The notes below the pieces were generated by a model. The model had not been told where the DNA came from. It saw only the letters and a program-made list of their open reading frames with translations, and did not search any database. From Rubrivivax sp. (GTDB taxonomy: Bacteria; Pseudomonadota; Gammaproteobacteria; Burkholderiales; Burkholderiaceae_C), in the NCBI GenBank assembly GCA_020248945.1, contig JADCGQ010000040.1:62001-126000 (forward strand): DNA of 64,000 nucleotides, in the 5' to 3' direction. Below are positions 25,133-33,842 of the stretch, in pieces (the stretch's first letter is position 1; each line of letters opens with the position of its first letter). The position numbers were made by a program, and so were the translations under genes.

Positions 25133-25603
25133 TCAGGACGAGGCCGATGCTACGGCCGGCGCGCGGGGCTTCAGGGCCCACCACAGCACGAGGCCGACCA
25201 GCCACAGCGGCGAGCTCGCCACCAGCAACACCAGCAGCACCGAGCCCAGCATGAGCAGCAAGGCCGCCGCCACGGCCAGGGCCGCCAGCGCCAGCGCCCC
25301 GCCCACCGCCAGGCCGGCGCCCAGCAGCACCAGCGGCACCACCACCAGCAGCACGAACAGCGCCACCAGCATCGACACGACGGCGCCGATCACGCCGCCG
25401 ATGCCGACGTCGCCGTGCCAGCCGTGCTCGTCCAGGCCGATGCGCCAGTCGCCGACATCGGCCAGGCCGTGCAACCCGTGCCAGGCGGTCGAGCCCAGCG
25501 CCGCCATCAGCACGAGGCCCAGCACCGCCAGGCCGAGCAGGATCCAGCGCCGGCGATGGCGCGGCGCGCGCGCGGGCAGCGGGTTCAGAGTCGCGGTTGT
25601 CAT
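25133..25603 (-). CDS. Integral membrane protein between kinase and response regulator
   Basis: 156 residues, with four or so transmembrane helices (about 20-40, 68-95, 98-120 and 122-145), rich in Leu/Val/Ala. A short polar loop GDWRIGLDEHGWHGDVGIGG lies between helices 1 and 2. No recognised domain. ATG 25603 overlaps the kinase stop (ATGA), so it is co-translated with the kinase and may modulate it. Confidence 0.75.
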   Translation of the reverse strand: MTTATLNPLPARAPRHRRRWILLGLAVLGLVLMAALGSTAWHGLHGLADVGDWRIGLDEHGWHGDVGIGGVIGAVVSMLVALFVLLVVVPLVLLGAGLAVGGALALAALAVAAALLLMLGSVLLVLLVASSPLWLVGLVLWWALKPRAPAVASASS

Positions 25604-27126
25604 GACGCCATCCCTTCCACGGGTTTGTAGGGCACGGTGATCGTGACCACCGTGCCGCTGGGCTGGTTCTCCGCCACCGTCAGCGTGGCCCGGTTGCCGT
25701 ACAGCAGCTGCAGTCGCTCGCGGATGTTGGCCAGGCCCACGCCCGTGCCGGCGGTGGCGGCCTTGCCGAAGCCCAGGCCGGTGTCGGCCACGGTCATCTG
25801 CAGCTTGCCGTGCACGATCTCGGCGGCCACGCGCAGCTGCCCGCCCTCGGCCTTGGGCTCCAGGCCGTGCTTGATGGCGTTCTCCACCAGCGTCTGCAGC
25901 ATCATCGGCGGGAACTCGGCCGACATCAGGCCCTCGGGCACGGCGAGCTCGGTCGTCAGCCGTTCCTCCATGCGCACCTTCAGGATCTCGAGGTAGGGCC
26001 GGATGACGGCGATCTCGCGCCCGAGGTCGCGCACGCCGTTGCCGCCCTTGCCGTCGGTGCCGCCGGCGGCCTCGCGCATGGTGGGCATGCTGGCGCGCAG
26101 CAGCGCGATCAGGTTGCGCTGCATCTGGCTGGCGCGTTTCGGGTCGGTCTCGATCAGGTGGTCGATCGAGGCCAGTGTGTTGAACAGGAAGTGCGGCTCC
26201 ACCTGGGCCTGCATGGCGGCCATGCGCGCCTCCACGACCTGGCGCTTGAGGCTCTCGGCCTCGGCGGTTTCGGTGGCGCGCGCGGCCTGCTTCTGCGCCT
26301 GCTGCGTGCCCTTGTAGGTGAACTTCAGCAGCGCCGAGGCCACGACCCAGGCGATCGTGAACTGCATCAGGAAGTCGCCGAAGCCGAAACGGATGGTGTG
26401 CGTGCCCACGCGCACCACCTGGCCCTCGAGCTGGTCGATCTCGCGCTGGAACTGGGCCGCTTCGCGGCGGGCCGCCTCGGCGTCGCGGCGGGCGTCTTCG
26501 GCGTCGCGCGTGGCTTCCTCGATCGCACGCTGGGCTTCCCGTACCGACTCGCGCACCGATTCGCGCACCTGGTTGCGGATCTCGTCGCGCGCCGCCTGCA
26601 GCGCCTCTTGAACGGCCTTTTCCGTGGCGCCGTTGGGCACGACCACGCGCACGCCCCGTGCGGCAGCGGAGGCCGCCGCCGCGATGGCCTTCTCGGCCTC
26701 CTTCACGGCAGCTTCCGCGTGGGCTTCTGCGCGGGCAGCCGCCGAGGCTGCCGCTTCCGCGTCGGTCGCCTTCGAGGTGATGCGGATGCCGTCCTTGCCG
26801 ATGGAGATGTCGACACCTTCGCCGGGCTTGGCGCCCTCGATGCGGATCGGCACCTGCGGCGGCACCGGCGCGGCCGGGGGTTCGGCGCGGCCCATGCGCC
26901 GCGGTGGCTCGGCGACTTCGGTCGTCGTGCGCCAGCTGAAGTTGAAGAAGTCGTGCACGATGCCCATGAAGATGATCAGCAGCAGCGACAGCACGATGAA
27001 GCGCCGCCAGCTGATGCCCACCAGCCACGTGGCGTAGGCGTGGAAGCTGCGCACGGCACCCACGCGCAGCGCGTGCCAGCGTTCGCGCCAGACGGCTTGG
27101 GGGTTCGGGGTGGCTTGCGGGTTCAT
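25600..27126 (-). CDS. LytS-like sensor histidine kinase
   Basis: 508 residues. TM1 (about 42-62), a ~190-residue extracytoplasmic part, TM2 (about 265-285), then a His_kinase domain with EPHFLFNTLASIDHLI (His312) and an HATPase with LVENAIKHGLE, DTGLGFG and GVGLANIRERL. The sensor region is unusual: a short beta segment (VDISIGKDGIRITSK) followed by an Ala/Glu/Arg-rich coiled coil to about residue 245. Phosphorylates the LytTR regulator downstream. ATG 27126. Confidence 0.92.
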   Translation of the reverse strand: MNPQATPNPQAVWRERWHALRVGAVRSFHAYATWLVGISWRRFIVLSLLLIIFMGIVHDFFNFSWRTTTEVAEPPRRMGRAEPPAAPVPPQVPIRIEGAKPGEGVDISIGKDGIRITSKATDAEAAASAAARAEAHAEAAVKEAEKAIAAAASAAARGVRVVVPNGATEKAVQEALQAARDEIRNQVRESVRESVREAQRAIEEATRDAEDARRDAEAARREAAQFQREIDQLEGQVVRVGTHTIRFGFGDFLMQFTIAWVVASALLKFTYKGTQQAQKQAARATETAEAESLKRQVVEARMAAMQAQVEPHFLFNTLASIDHLIETDPKRASQMQRNLIALLRASMPTMREAAGGTDGKGGNGVRDLGREIAVIRPYLEILKVRMEERLTTELAVPEGLMSAEFPPMMLQTLVENAIKHGLEPKAEGGQLRVAAEIVHGKLQMTVADTGLGFGKAATAGTGVGLANIRERLQLLYGNRATLTVAENQPSGTVVTITVPYKPVEGMAS

Positions 27127-27262
27127 GGGTCTCGGGATCGAATACCGTGCACTGTACGCAGCCAGGGCGGCGTCGCCAGCCGTCCGCGATGCGCCACAGG
27201 CTTGTCGCGACAGGCTGCAGGCAGCCCGGACAGGCGGTGTCGGTTTGGGGTCTTGCGGCGCC

Positions 27263-27270
27263 GGGAACTT
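27263..27270 (+). promoter_or_regulatory. ECF-type -35 element (GGGAACTT) upstream of the sigma gene
   Basis: GGGAACTT followed by TT is the classical -35 of RpoE-like ECF promoters. The region 17-20 bases downstream (CAATAGC) may hold the -10. It lies about 72 bases before the sigma-factor start, consistent with autoregulation. Confidence 0.5.
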
Positions 27271-27341
27271 TTCGCCGCCGCCACCGCAATAGCAGCAGAG
27301 AGACACCTGCCGACACCTCCCGACCCCTCATCACCCCGACG

Positions 27342-27980
27342 ATGATGCCGTTCCTGCCCTGGCGCACCGCGCGCCGTCACCGCCCGGCCTTGGCTGCCGC
27401 CGTGGCGGGCGATGCGGCCGGGCAGGCCGAGGCCCTGGCCGCGCTGCGCGCCGGCAACCGCCAGGCCATCGCGGTGCTCTACGAGGCCGAGGCGCCGCGG
27501 GTCTATCGCTATGCGCTGGCGCTGGCGGGCAACGCGGCCTGGGCGGCCGACGCCACGCAAGAGGCGTTCGTGGCGCTGGCGCTGCGGCCGCATGCCTACG
27601 ACCCGAGCCGCGCGCCGCTGGGCGCCTGGCTGGCCGGCGTGGCCCGGCACGCGCTGGCGGCGCAGTGGCGCCAGGCGCTGGGCCACGAGCCGCTGCCCGA
27701 TGACGAGGCCGATGCCGACGAGGGCATGCCCGGCGCCGCGGCGCCCTCGCCCGAGGAACTGCTGGTGCGCGCGCAGGACGGCGACGCCGTCTGGGCGGCG
27801 CTGCGCCAGCTGCCGGCGGGCTTTCGCGAGGCGGTGGTGCTCGTGGACGTGCAGGAGCGGCCCTACGCCGAGGCGGCGGCCATCGCCGGCGTCGAACTCA
27901 ACACCTTGCGCACGCGCTTGCACCGCGGCCGCCAGAAGCTGGCATTGCTGCTGGCGCCCGATGGAGGACCGTCACGATGA
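27342..27980 (+). CDS. RNA polymerase ECF sigma factor
   Basis: 212 residues. Sigma-70 region 2 around VLYEAEAPRVYRYALALAG and DATQEAFVALA, then region 4 LRQLPAGFREAVVLVDVQE...YAEAAAIAGVELNTLRTRLHRGRQKL, a typical HTH. An acidic linker (DDEADADEG) joins them. ATG 27342 or 27345. Overlaps the anti-sigma-like gene by 4 bases. Divergent from the kinase gene; 215 bases between. Confidence 0.92.
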   Translation: MMPFLPWRTARRHRPALAAAVAGDAAGQAEALAALRAGNRQAIAVLYEAEAPRVYRYALALAGNAAWAADATQEAFVALALRPHAYDPSRAPLGAWLAGVARHALAAQWRQALGHEPLPDDEADADEGMPGAAAPSPEELLVRAQDGDAVWAALRQLPAGFREAVVLVDVQERPYAEAAAIAGVELNTLRTRLHRGRQKLALLLAPDGGPSR

Positions 27981-28498
27981 ACCCCGCCCCGACCGACCGC
28001 GACACCGAGTCGCTGGCCCAGGCACTGCGCCGCGCGGCCCGGGTGCTCGACACCCAGCGGCCCTCGCCGGCCCTGCGCGAGGCGTTGCTGCAGCGGCTGC
28101 AGCAGGCGCCGGTGGCCGCTCAGCCGCTGACGCCGCTGACGCCGCCAATGCTCGCCGCCCGTGGCGCGCCCCGCCGCTGGCTGCGCTGGACGGCGTGGTC
28201 CGGCGGTGCCGCGGTGGCGGCGATGCTGCTGCTGGGCTCGGTGGTGCTGGTGCTGGCGCCCCCGCCCTTGCCGGGCACGGCGGCCGCGGGCATGGGCAGT
28301 GAGTTCATGCCGCTGGTGCCGCGCGAGGACTGGCCCGAAGACACCTCGCCGGCCTGGCTGGTGGCCAGCGAACTGCCGCAGGAACGCCTGGCTGCGCTCG
28401 GCCTGCCCTACGACCCCACGCGCGCCGCCGACCGCGTGCGCGCCGAACTGCTGGTGCATCCGTCGGGCCTGGTGCTCGCGCTGCGCCTGATCGATTGA
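27977..28498 (+). CDS. Putative anti-sigma factor, single-pass membrane protein
   Basis: 173 residues: a cytoplasmic N-terminus (about 1-70, SLAQALRRAARVLD), one TM helix (about 74-94) and a short periplasmic domain. ATG overlaps the sigma stop (ATGA), the usual arrangement for sigma/anti-sigma pairs. No zinc-binding HXXXCXXC is seen in the N-terminus, so it is not a ZAS-type; the assignment rests on position and topology. Confidence 0.7.
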   Translation: MNPAPTDRDTESLAQALRRAARVLDTQRPSPALREALLQRLQQAPVAAQPLTPLTPPMLAARGAPRRWLRWTAWSGGAAVAAMLLLGSVVLVLAPPPLPGTAAAGMGSEFMPLVPREDWPEDTSPAWLVASELPQERLAALGLPYDPTRAADRVRAELLVHPSGLVLALRLID

Positions 28499-28521
28499 AC
28501 CAACGCCCAAGAGGCCACCCC

Positions 28522-29616
28522 ATGAAGACCCGAGACCCCTCCCCCCTGCGGGCCCTGGTCGCAGCCGCCTTGCTGGCCGCCCCCGGCGTGCAGGCCCAGT
28601 CGGCCGACGAGATGGTCGAGCGCGCGATGCAGGTCGCGCAGGCCGGCTTCGACTTCGGCCCCGGCGACGCCGCCGATGCGCTGCTGGGCGGCCGCGCCAA
28701 CGAGCGCGTGGTCAAGGGCGCGCCGTTCTGCGCCGAGGCCCAGCACGAGCAGGTGCAGTGGCTGCCCGACGGCAGCGGCGGCGCGCCCAACCGCATCGTG
28801 CGCCAGACGGCCTGGAAGATCTGCCGCGACGGCGAGGGCCGCACGCGCCAGGAGGTGGAGCGCGACGGCAGCACGCGGGTCTACCTGCGCGACCCGGTGG
28901 CGCGCGAGAACTGGGTCATCGATCCGGCGCGCAAGACGGCGCGCCGCACCGGGGCCTTGTCGATCGAGGGCCTGGACCGCGAGTCGATGCGCGACTTCGG
29001 CGAGCGCATGCGCGACTGGGCCCGCGAGATGAGCGAGCGCGTGCGCCGCGGCGTCGACGCGCTGCCGCCAGCGCCGCCGATGCCGCCGGCCGCGCCCGCG
29101 GTGGCGATGCAGCCGGCGCCCCCAGCGCCGCCCGTGCCACCCGCACCCGTGCTCATCACCCGCAGCACCGACGGCGTGCAGCGCGAGACCGAGGTGCGCG
29201 TGATCCGCCTGCCGCAGGGCACCGAGGGCGCGCTGGCCGATGTGCCCGCGCCGCCAGCGCCGGTGCTGTGGCGTGCACGTTCGCTGGCGCCGCGCGGCCC
29301 CGGGAGCGTCTCGCCGCTGCCCCCGCGCGAGCTCGAGGGCCTGCGCGTGAACGGCGAGCGCACGACCTGGGTCATCGAGGCCGGCAAGCTGGGCAACGAA
29401 AAGCCCATCCAGACGGTGCGCGAGGTCTGGACCTCGCCGGAGCTGATGCTCACCGTGATGAGCCGCGACTTCGATCCGCGCCAGGGCGAGGAGACCTACC
29501 GCCTGAAGGCCGTGAAGCGCGGCGAGCCCGACGCGGCGCTGATGAGGGTGCCGCCCGACTACGAGCAGCGCGGCCGGCCGCCGCGCGAGCGCGCGGCGCC
29601 GAACCCGGCGGGCTGA
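28522..29616 (+). CDS. Secreted protein of unknown function, in sigma operon
   Basis: 364 residues: a signal peptide (ends VQAQ), then a domain with GAPFCAEAQHEQVQWLPDG, TAWKICRDGEGRTRQEVE and ENWVIDPARKTARR, two cysteines that may pair. A Pro/Ala-rich linker lies at about 185-215, and a second related beta region has RVNGERTTWVIEAGKLGNEKPIQTV in pieces. Third gene after the ECF sigma; spacing 23 bases. It may be the sensed or induced envelope protein. No family recognised. Confidence 0.7.
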   Translation: MKTRDPSPLRALVAAALLAAPGVQAQSADEMVERAMQVAQAGFDFGPGDAADALLGGRANERVVKGAPFCAEAQHEQVQWLPDGSGGAPNRIVRQTAWKICRDGEGRTRQEVERDGSTRVYLRDPVARENWVIDPARKTARRTGALSIEGLDRESMRDFGERMRDWAREMSERVRRGVDALPPAPPMPPAAPAVAMQPAPPAPPVPPAPVLITRSTDGVQRETEVRVIRLPQGTEGALADVPAPPAPVLWRARSLAPRGPGSVSPLPPRELEGLRVNGERTTWVIEAGKLGNEKPIQTVREVWTSPELMLTVMSRDFDPRQGEETYRLKAVKRGEPDAALMRVPPDYEQRGRPPRERAAPNPAG

Positions 29617-29634
29617 GCGAGCCTGCGTCCGGCC

Positions 29635-30273
29635 TCAGCGGGCCGGCGGGGCCGGCGCGGCCGGCTGAACGGGAATCGTCACCGTCACCCGGCGCGGGTT
29701 CAGCCCGAGCTTCGGGAAGTCGGCCAGCGCGGCGTCGAACATCGCCGTCAAGGTGCTGGTGCTGGCCGACACGCTGGCACTTTCGTGGCTGGCGCGGGCC
29801 TCGAACAGCGGCTTGCCGCTGGCACGGTCGCGCAGCAGCAGGGCCAGTTCGCGCTCGAAGCGGGCGTTCATGTCGAACTGCGCACTCAGGCCCCAGCGCG
29901 GCCCGACCCAGGGGTTGGGCCGCCAGTAGCCGAAGCCGCCGCGCCACCAGAACGGATCGGCCCAGGGCGCCTCGGTGCGGCCGACACGGGTGCCCACCTG
30001 CACCAGCACGTCGGGCGTCTGGCCTTGGGCGACGGCCACGAAGCCGGCCTTGGCCAACGCCGGGCGGGCGGCGGCTTCGAGCAGCTCGGTCTCGGCGGCG
30101 CGCGCCTGCTGCGACGGCAGCCGCTCGAAGGCGTAGGTGCCGGCCTTGCGGTCGGCAGGCCACTCGCCGAAGCTGGAGACATCGGCGGTGAGCGTGTTCA
30201 TGCCGGCACAGCCGGCCATCAGCAGCGAGCCCGCCAGGGCCAGCGGCAAGGTGAGGGTGCGCAGCAGGTTCAT
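29635..30273 (-). CDS. DUF4136 lipoprotein
   Basis: 212 residues. Lipobox LMAGCAG with Cys22, then the DUF4136 fold: GTYAFERLP, LAKAGFVAVAQGQTPDVLVQVG, aromatic loop DPFWWRGGFGYWRPN and a C-terminal alpha/beta part; a Pro/Ala tail ends it. 14 bases downstream of ttcA, same strand. Function of the family unknown, outer-membrane lipoprotein likely. Confidence 0.85.
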   Translation of the reverse strand: MNLLRTLTLPLALAGSLLMAGCAGMNTLTADVSSFGEWPADRKAGTYAFERLPSQQARAAETELLEAAARPALAKAGFVAVAQGQTPDVLVQVGTRVGRTEAPWADPFWWRGGFGYWRPNPWVGPRWGLSAQFDMNARFERELALLLRDRASGKPLFEARASHESASVSASTSTLTAMFDAALADFPKLGLNPRRVTVTIPVQPAAPAPPAR

Positions 30274-30287
30274 CGCTCGGTTCTCCG

Positions 30288-31262
30288 TCAGATGGCGCCT
30301 TCACCGGGTGCGGCCCGGTGCCAGCGCACGGCCTGGCCATCGATGGCCCCCGCCTCGCCGGCAGGGGTGGGTGAGGGCGCGCAGGGCTCGTCGTCGAAGG
30401 CGATGTCGCCGTCGGCCACCGGGCGCCCTTCCGCTCGGATCGTCGAGAAGGGGAACAAGTTCCGGTCCATCAGGTGGCTGGGCACCACGTTACCCATCGC
30501 GGTGAGCATGTTGTCGATGCGGCCGGGGTACTTCTTCTCCCACTCGCGGATCATGGCCTTCACCTGCACACGCTGCAGGTTGCTCTGGCTGCCGCACAGC
30601 GTGCACGGGATGATCGGGAACTGCCGGTGCTCGGCCCAGGCTTCCAGGTCGGTCTCGGCCACGTAGGCCAGCGGACGGATGACGACGTTCTTGCCGTCGT
30701 CGCTCACCAGCTTGGGCGGCATGCCCTTCATGCGGCTGCCGAAGAACATGTTCATCAAGAGCGTCACCACCATGTCGTCGCGGTGATGGCCGAGCGCGAT
30801 CTTGGTGGCACCCAGCTCGCCGGCCACGCGGTACAGGATGCCGCGGCGCAGCCGCGAGCACAGGCTGCACATCGTCTGCCCCTCGGGGATGAGCTTCTTC
30901 ACCACCGAGTAGGTGTCCTGCGTCTCGATGTGGAAGGGCACGCCGAGCTGCGTCAGGTACTCGGGCAGCACGTGCGCCGGAAAGCCCGGCTGCTTCTGGT
31001 CGAGGTTGACGGCGACGATGTCGAAAGGCACCGGCGCGCGCTGGCGCAGGCTCAGCAGCACGTCGAGCATGGCGTAGCTGTCCTTGCCACCCGACAGGCA
31101 CACCATCACCTTGTCGCCGGCTTCGATCATGTTGAAGTCGGCGATGGCCTGGCCGACCTGGCGGTGAAGCCGCTTGCTCAGCTTGTTGGCCTCGAAGCGC
31201 GCCTTGCGGCCGTCGTGGGCCGGGGGCTGCGCCAGCAGCGTGGTGTCGATCCTGTCGTTCAT
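30288..31262 (-). CDS. ttcA: tRNA 2-thiocytidine(32) synthetase TtcA
   Basis: 324 residues. PP-loop ATPase SGGKDSY (57-63), the conserved Cys pair in [12 protein letters not shown], and a downstream [12 protein letters not shown]. Together these bind an [4Fe-4S] cluster that activates sulfur for thiolation of C32 in tRNA. Normal length for the family. ATG overlaps the folB stop by 4 bases. Confidence 0.97.
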   Translation of the reverse strand: MNDRIDTTLLAQPPAHDGRKARFEANKLSKRLHRQVGQAIADFNMIEAGDKVMVCLSGGKDSYAMLDVLLSLRQRAPVPFDIVAVNLDQKQPGFPAHVLPEYLTQLGVPFHIETQDTYSVVKKLIPEGQTMCSLCSRLRRGILYRVAGELGATKIALGHHRDDMVVTLLMNMFFGSRMKGMPPKLVSDDGKNVVIRPLAYVAETDLEAWAEHRQFPIIPCTLCGSQSNLQRVQVKAMIREWEKKYPGRIDNMLTAMGNVVPSHLMDRNLFPFSTIRAEGRPVADGDIAFDDEPCAPSPTPAGEAGAIDGQAVRWHRAAPGEGAI

Positions 31263-31657
31263 GCCGTGTCCTTGATCTTGAAGACCTCGCAGCCCACCGC
31301 ATCGCAGTCGGGGTAGACGTCGGGCTTTTCGGTGGCCACGCGGGCGGCGCGCACCTTGGGGTGGGCCAGCAGACGCGCGAGCACGTCGTCGGCCAGGGTT
31401 TCCTGCAGCTGGATGTGGCCCTGGGCCACACGCGCCAGGATCTCGCGGCGGATGAAGTCGTAGTCCAGCACCTCGTCGAGATCGTCCTGCGTCGGCGTGC
31501 TCTGCGCCAGCGGCACGTAGAGGTCGACGTTGACTTTGATGCGCTGCGCGCCCTGTTTCTCGAAGTCGTGAACGCCGATGTGCACGTGCAGCTCGTAGTC
31601 GCGCAGGTAGAGGCGGCGGCAGTCGGCCAGCCGGGGGTCGATGAGCAGGGTCGGCAT
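31259..31657 (-). CDS. folB: Dihydroneopterin aldolase (FolB family)
   Basis: 132 residues. [29 protein letters not shown] in pieces, DYDFIRREI and [14 protein letters not shown] are the standard FolB motifs (Glu-His pterin-binding region near EKQ, catalytic Lys region in ATEKPDV). Converts dihydroneopterin to 6-hydroxymethyl-dihydropterin in folate synthesis. ATG 31657 overlaps the SDR stop (TGATG) and the stop overlaps ttcA; hence an SDR-folB-ttcA operon. Confidence 0.9.
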   Translation of the reverse strand: MPTLLIDPRLADCRRLYLRDYELHVHIGVHDFEKQGAQRIKVNVDLYVPLAQSTPTQDDLDEVLDYDFIRREILARVAQGHIQLQETLADDVLARLLAHPKVRAARVATEKPDVYPDCDAVGCEVFKIKDTA

Positions 31658-32448
31658 CAGGGAGCTTTCGCGGGGCCCTCGCGGGCCAGGAACATGACGT
31701 CGCGCGCCTGCGGCTGCAGGTGCTGGCCGCCGTCGACGAGCAGCGTCGTGCCGGTGACGGCCGGGCTTTCGAGCAGGAAGCGCACCGCGCGGGCGATGTC
31801 GTCGGGGGTGGAGCTGCGGCCCAGCGGCGTCATGCGGTGCGAGGCCTCGAACTCGGCGTCGTTCATGCTGCCCGAGTGCAGCGTCACGCCCGGGGCCACG
31901 CCGCACACGCGCACACGCGGCGCCAGCGCCTGCGCCAGCATCGTGTTGGCGGCTTCGAGCGCGGCCTTGCTGAGCGTGTAGCTCAGGTAGTCGGGGTTGG
32001 GATTCCAGAGCTTCTGGTCGAGCAGGTTGATGACGGCGCCGCGGCCCTCGGGCGGCAGCGCGCGGTGCAGCGCGCGGGCCAGCAGGATCGGCGGCGCGGT
32101 GTTGGCGCGCCACATGCGGTCCATCACGGCCATCGAGAAGCTCTCGACGGTGTCCAGCTCGAAGGCCGAGGCGTTGTTCACCACCGCGTCGATGCGGCCG
32201 AAGGCCTGCGCCACCGCCGGCACCAGCGCCTCGCAGGCGGCCTCGTCGGCGAGGTCGGCGGCAAAGGCCTCGGCCCGCGCGCCGGCCTCGCGCAGCGCGG
32301 CCACGGTCTGCGCGGCCGAGGCGGCCGACTGGCGGTAGTGCACGGCCACGTCCCAGCCGTGCGCGGCGAGCTCCAGCGCGATGGCGCGGCCGATGCGCTG
32401 CGCGCTGCCGGTGACCAGGGCCACGGGTCGGGCGGGTCGGGAAGACAT
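31657..32448 (-). CDS. folM: SDR pteridine reductase (FolM-like dihydromonapterin reductase)
   Basis: 263 residues. Cofactor motif TGSAQRIGR (13-21) has Arg in the GX3GXG loop as in PTR1/FolM pteridine reductases; NNASAF and the catalytic YTLSK; APGVT follows. FolM can reduce dihydrofolate/dihydromonapterin when FolA is absent. Co-operon with folB supports the role. General SDR is the fallback. Start codon 20 bases from the divergent methyltransferase start. Confidence 0.8.
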   Translation of the reverse strand: MSSRPARPVALVTGSAQRIGRAIALELAAHGWDVAVHYRQSAASAAQTVAALREAGARAEAFAADLADEAACEALVPAVAQAFGRIDAVVNNASAFELDTVESFSMAVMDRMWRANTAPPILLARALHRALPPEGRGAVINLLDQKLWNPNPDYLSYTLSKAALEAANTMLAQALAPRVRVCGVAPGVTLHSGSMNDAEFEASHRMTPLGRSSTPDDIARAVRFLLESPAVTGTTLLVDGGQHLQPQARDVMFLAREGPAKAP

Positions 32449-32455
32449 GGGTTCC

Positions 32456-32461
32456 TACAAT
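32456..32461 (+). promoter_or_regulatory. -10 box (TACAAT) of the MidA-like gene
   Basis: TACAAT seven bases upstream of ATG 32469. The spacing would put transcription start at the ATG, so a leaderless mRNA is likely. An ATG at 32460 lies within the -10 and is unlikely. Confidence 0.5.
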
Positions 32462-32468
32462 GCCGCGG

Positions 32469-33614
32469 ATGGGTTCATCCAGCGGGGCTTCAAGAGGGCC
32501 GCAGAGTGTATCGGGGCCCCCTCCCGCCGAGGGGCCGGGGCCCTTGAAGACCCGCATCGCCGACGCGGTGCGGGCCGCCGGTGGCTGGCTGCCCTTCGAC
32601 CGCTACATGGCGATGGCGCTGTACGAGCCGCGCCTGGGCTACTACAGCCGCGGCGCGCCGGTGTTCGGCCTCATGCCGCAGTCGGGCAGCGACTTCGTCA
32701 CCGCGCCCGAGATGTCGCCGCTGTTCGGCGCCACGCTGGCGCGGCCGGTGGAGGAGGCGCTGGACGCCGCCGGCGCCGACACCGTCATCGAGTTCGGCGC
32801 CGGCAGTGGGGCGCTCGCGGCGCAGCTGCTGGGCGCGTTGGGTGACCGCGTGCGCCGCTACGCCATCGTCGAGCTGTCGGCGGCGCTGCGCGAGCGGCAG
32901 CGGGCCACGCTCGCGCCTTGGGCCGACCGCGTGGAGTGGCTCGACGCCTGGCCCGATGCGATGAACGCGGTGGTCGTGGGCAACGAGGTGCTGGACGCGA
33001 TGCCGGTGACGCTGCTGCGCTTCGACGGCGAGGCCTGGCACGAACGTGGCGTGGCCTGGGCGGGCGATGGCTTTGTCTGGGCCGACCGCCCCACGGCGCT
33101 GAAACCGCCGCACGACGGCGCCTTCGTGCCCGGCACGGTGGTGGAGATCCACCCGCAGGCCGAGGCCTTCGTGCACGGCCTGGCCGAGCGGCTGGCCTGC
33201 GGCGCGGCCTTCTTCATCGACTACGGCTTCCCCGAGGCCGAGTACTACCACCCGCAGCGCACCGGTGGCACGCTGATGTGCCACCGCGGCCACGTGGCCG
33301 ATGCAGACCCGCTGGCCGACGTGGGCCTGAAGGACATCACCGCGCACGTGAACTTCAGCGCCGTGGCGCTGGCGGCGCAGGACGCCGGCCTCGACGTGCT
33401 GGGCTACACCAGCCAGGCGCGCTTTCTCTACAACGCCGGCTTCGCGGGGCTGCTGCACGAGGCCAGCCTGCCCACGCGTGCCATGGCCGCGCGGCTGGTG
33501 AACGAGCACGAGATGGGCGAGCTCTTCAAGGTGCTGATGCTGGGCCGCGGCCTGCAGTTCGGCGCGGCGGGGCCGATGGGCTTTGCCGCGGGCGACCGCA
33601 GCCACAGGCTCTAG
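32469..33614 (+). CDS. MidA/NDUFAF7-family SAM-dependent methyltransferase
   Basis: 381 residues. The domain begins with AAGGWLPFDRYMAMALYEPRLGYYS in pieces, then SGSDFVTAPEMSPLFG, SAM motif VIEFGAGSGALA, VGNEVLDAMPV and CGAAFFIDYGF. In mitochondria NDUFAF7 methylates an Arg of complex I; here the target is unknown. The family-conserved part starts near residue 27, so TTG 32544 is an alternative start; ATG 32469 is chosen for the -10 distance. Confidence 0.85.
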   Translation: MGSSSGASRGPQSVSGPPPAEGPGPLKTRIADAVRAAGGWLPFDRYMAMALYEPRLGYYSRGAPVFGLMPQSGSDFVTAPEMSPLFGATLARPVEEALDAAGADTVIEFGAGSGALAAQLLGALGDRVRRYAIVELSAALRERQRATLAPWADRVEWLDAWPDAMNAVVVGNEVLDAMPVTLLRFDGEAWHERGVAWAGDGFVWADRPTALKPPHDGAFVPGTVVEIHPQAEAFVHGLAERLACGAAFFIDYGFPEAEYYHPQRTGGTLMCHRGHVADADPLADVGLKDITAHVNFSAVALAAQDAGLDVLGYTSQARFLYNAGFAGLLHEASLPTRAMAARLVNEHEMGELFKVLMLGRGLQFGAAGPMGFAAGDRSHRL

Positions 33615-33629
33615 GCCGGGCACCGACCC

Positions 33630-33821
33630 ATGCGCTGGATCCTCGTCTTCCTGCTCGCCACGCTGGTGTTCAACTTCCTGCACGGCTGGATGACGAAGAT
33701 CGGCCTCGGCCGCCTGCCGGGCGACTTCCGCTTCAAGCTGCGCGGCCGGGTCTGGCACGTGCCGCTGGCGAGCTCGATCGTGCTGTCGGTGCTGATGGCG
33801 CTGATCGGCCTGCTGATCTAG
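33630..33821 (+). CDS. DUF2905 small membrane protein
   Basis: 63 residues: two hydrophobic helices around a conserved middle GLGRLPGDFRFKLRGRVWHVPLASS in pieces, typical for DUF2905. 15 bases after the MidA-like gene, same strand. Function unknown. Confidence 0.88.
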   Translation: MRWILVFLLATLVFNFLHGWMTKIGLGRLPGDFRFKLRGRVWHVPLASSIVLSVLMALIGLLI

Positions 33822-33842
33822 CCGCATGAGCAACCCGAGCGC

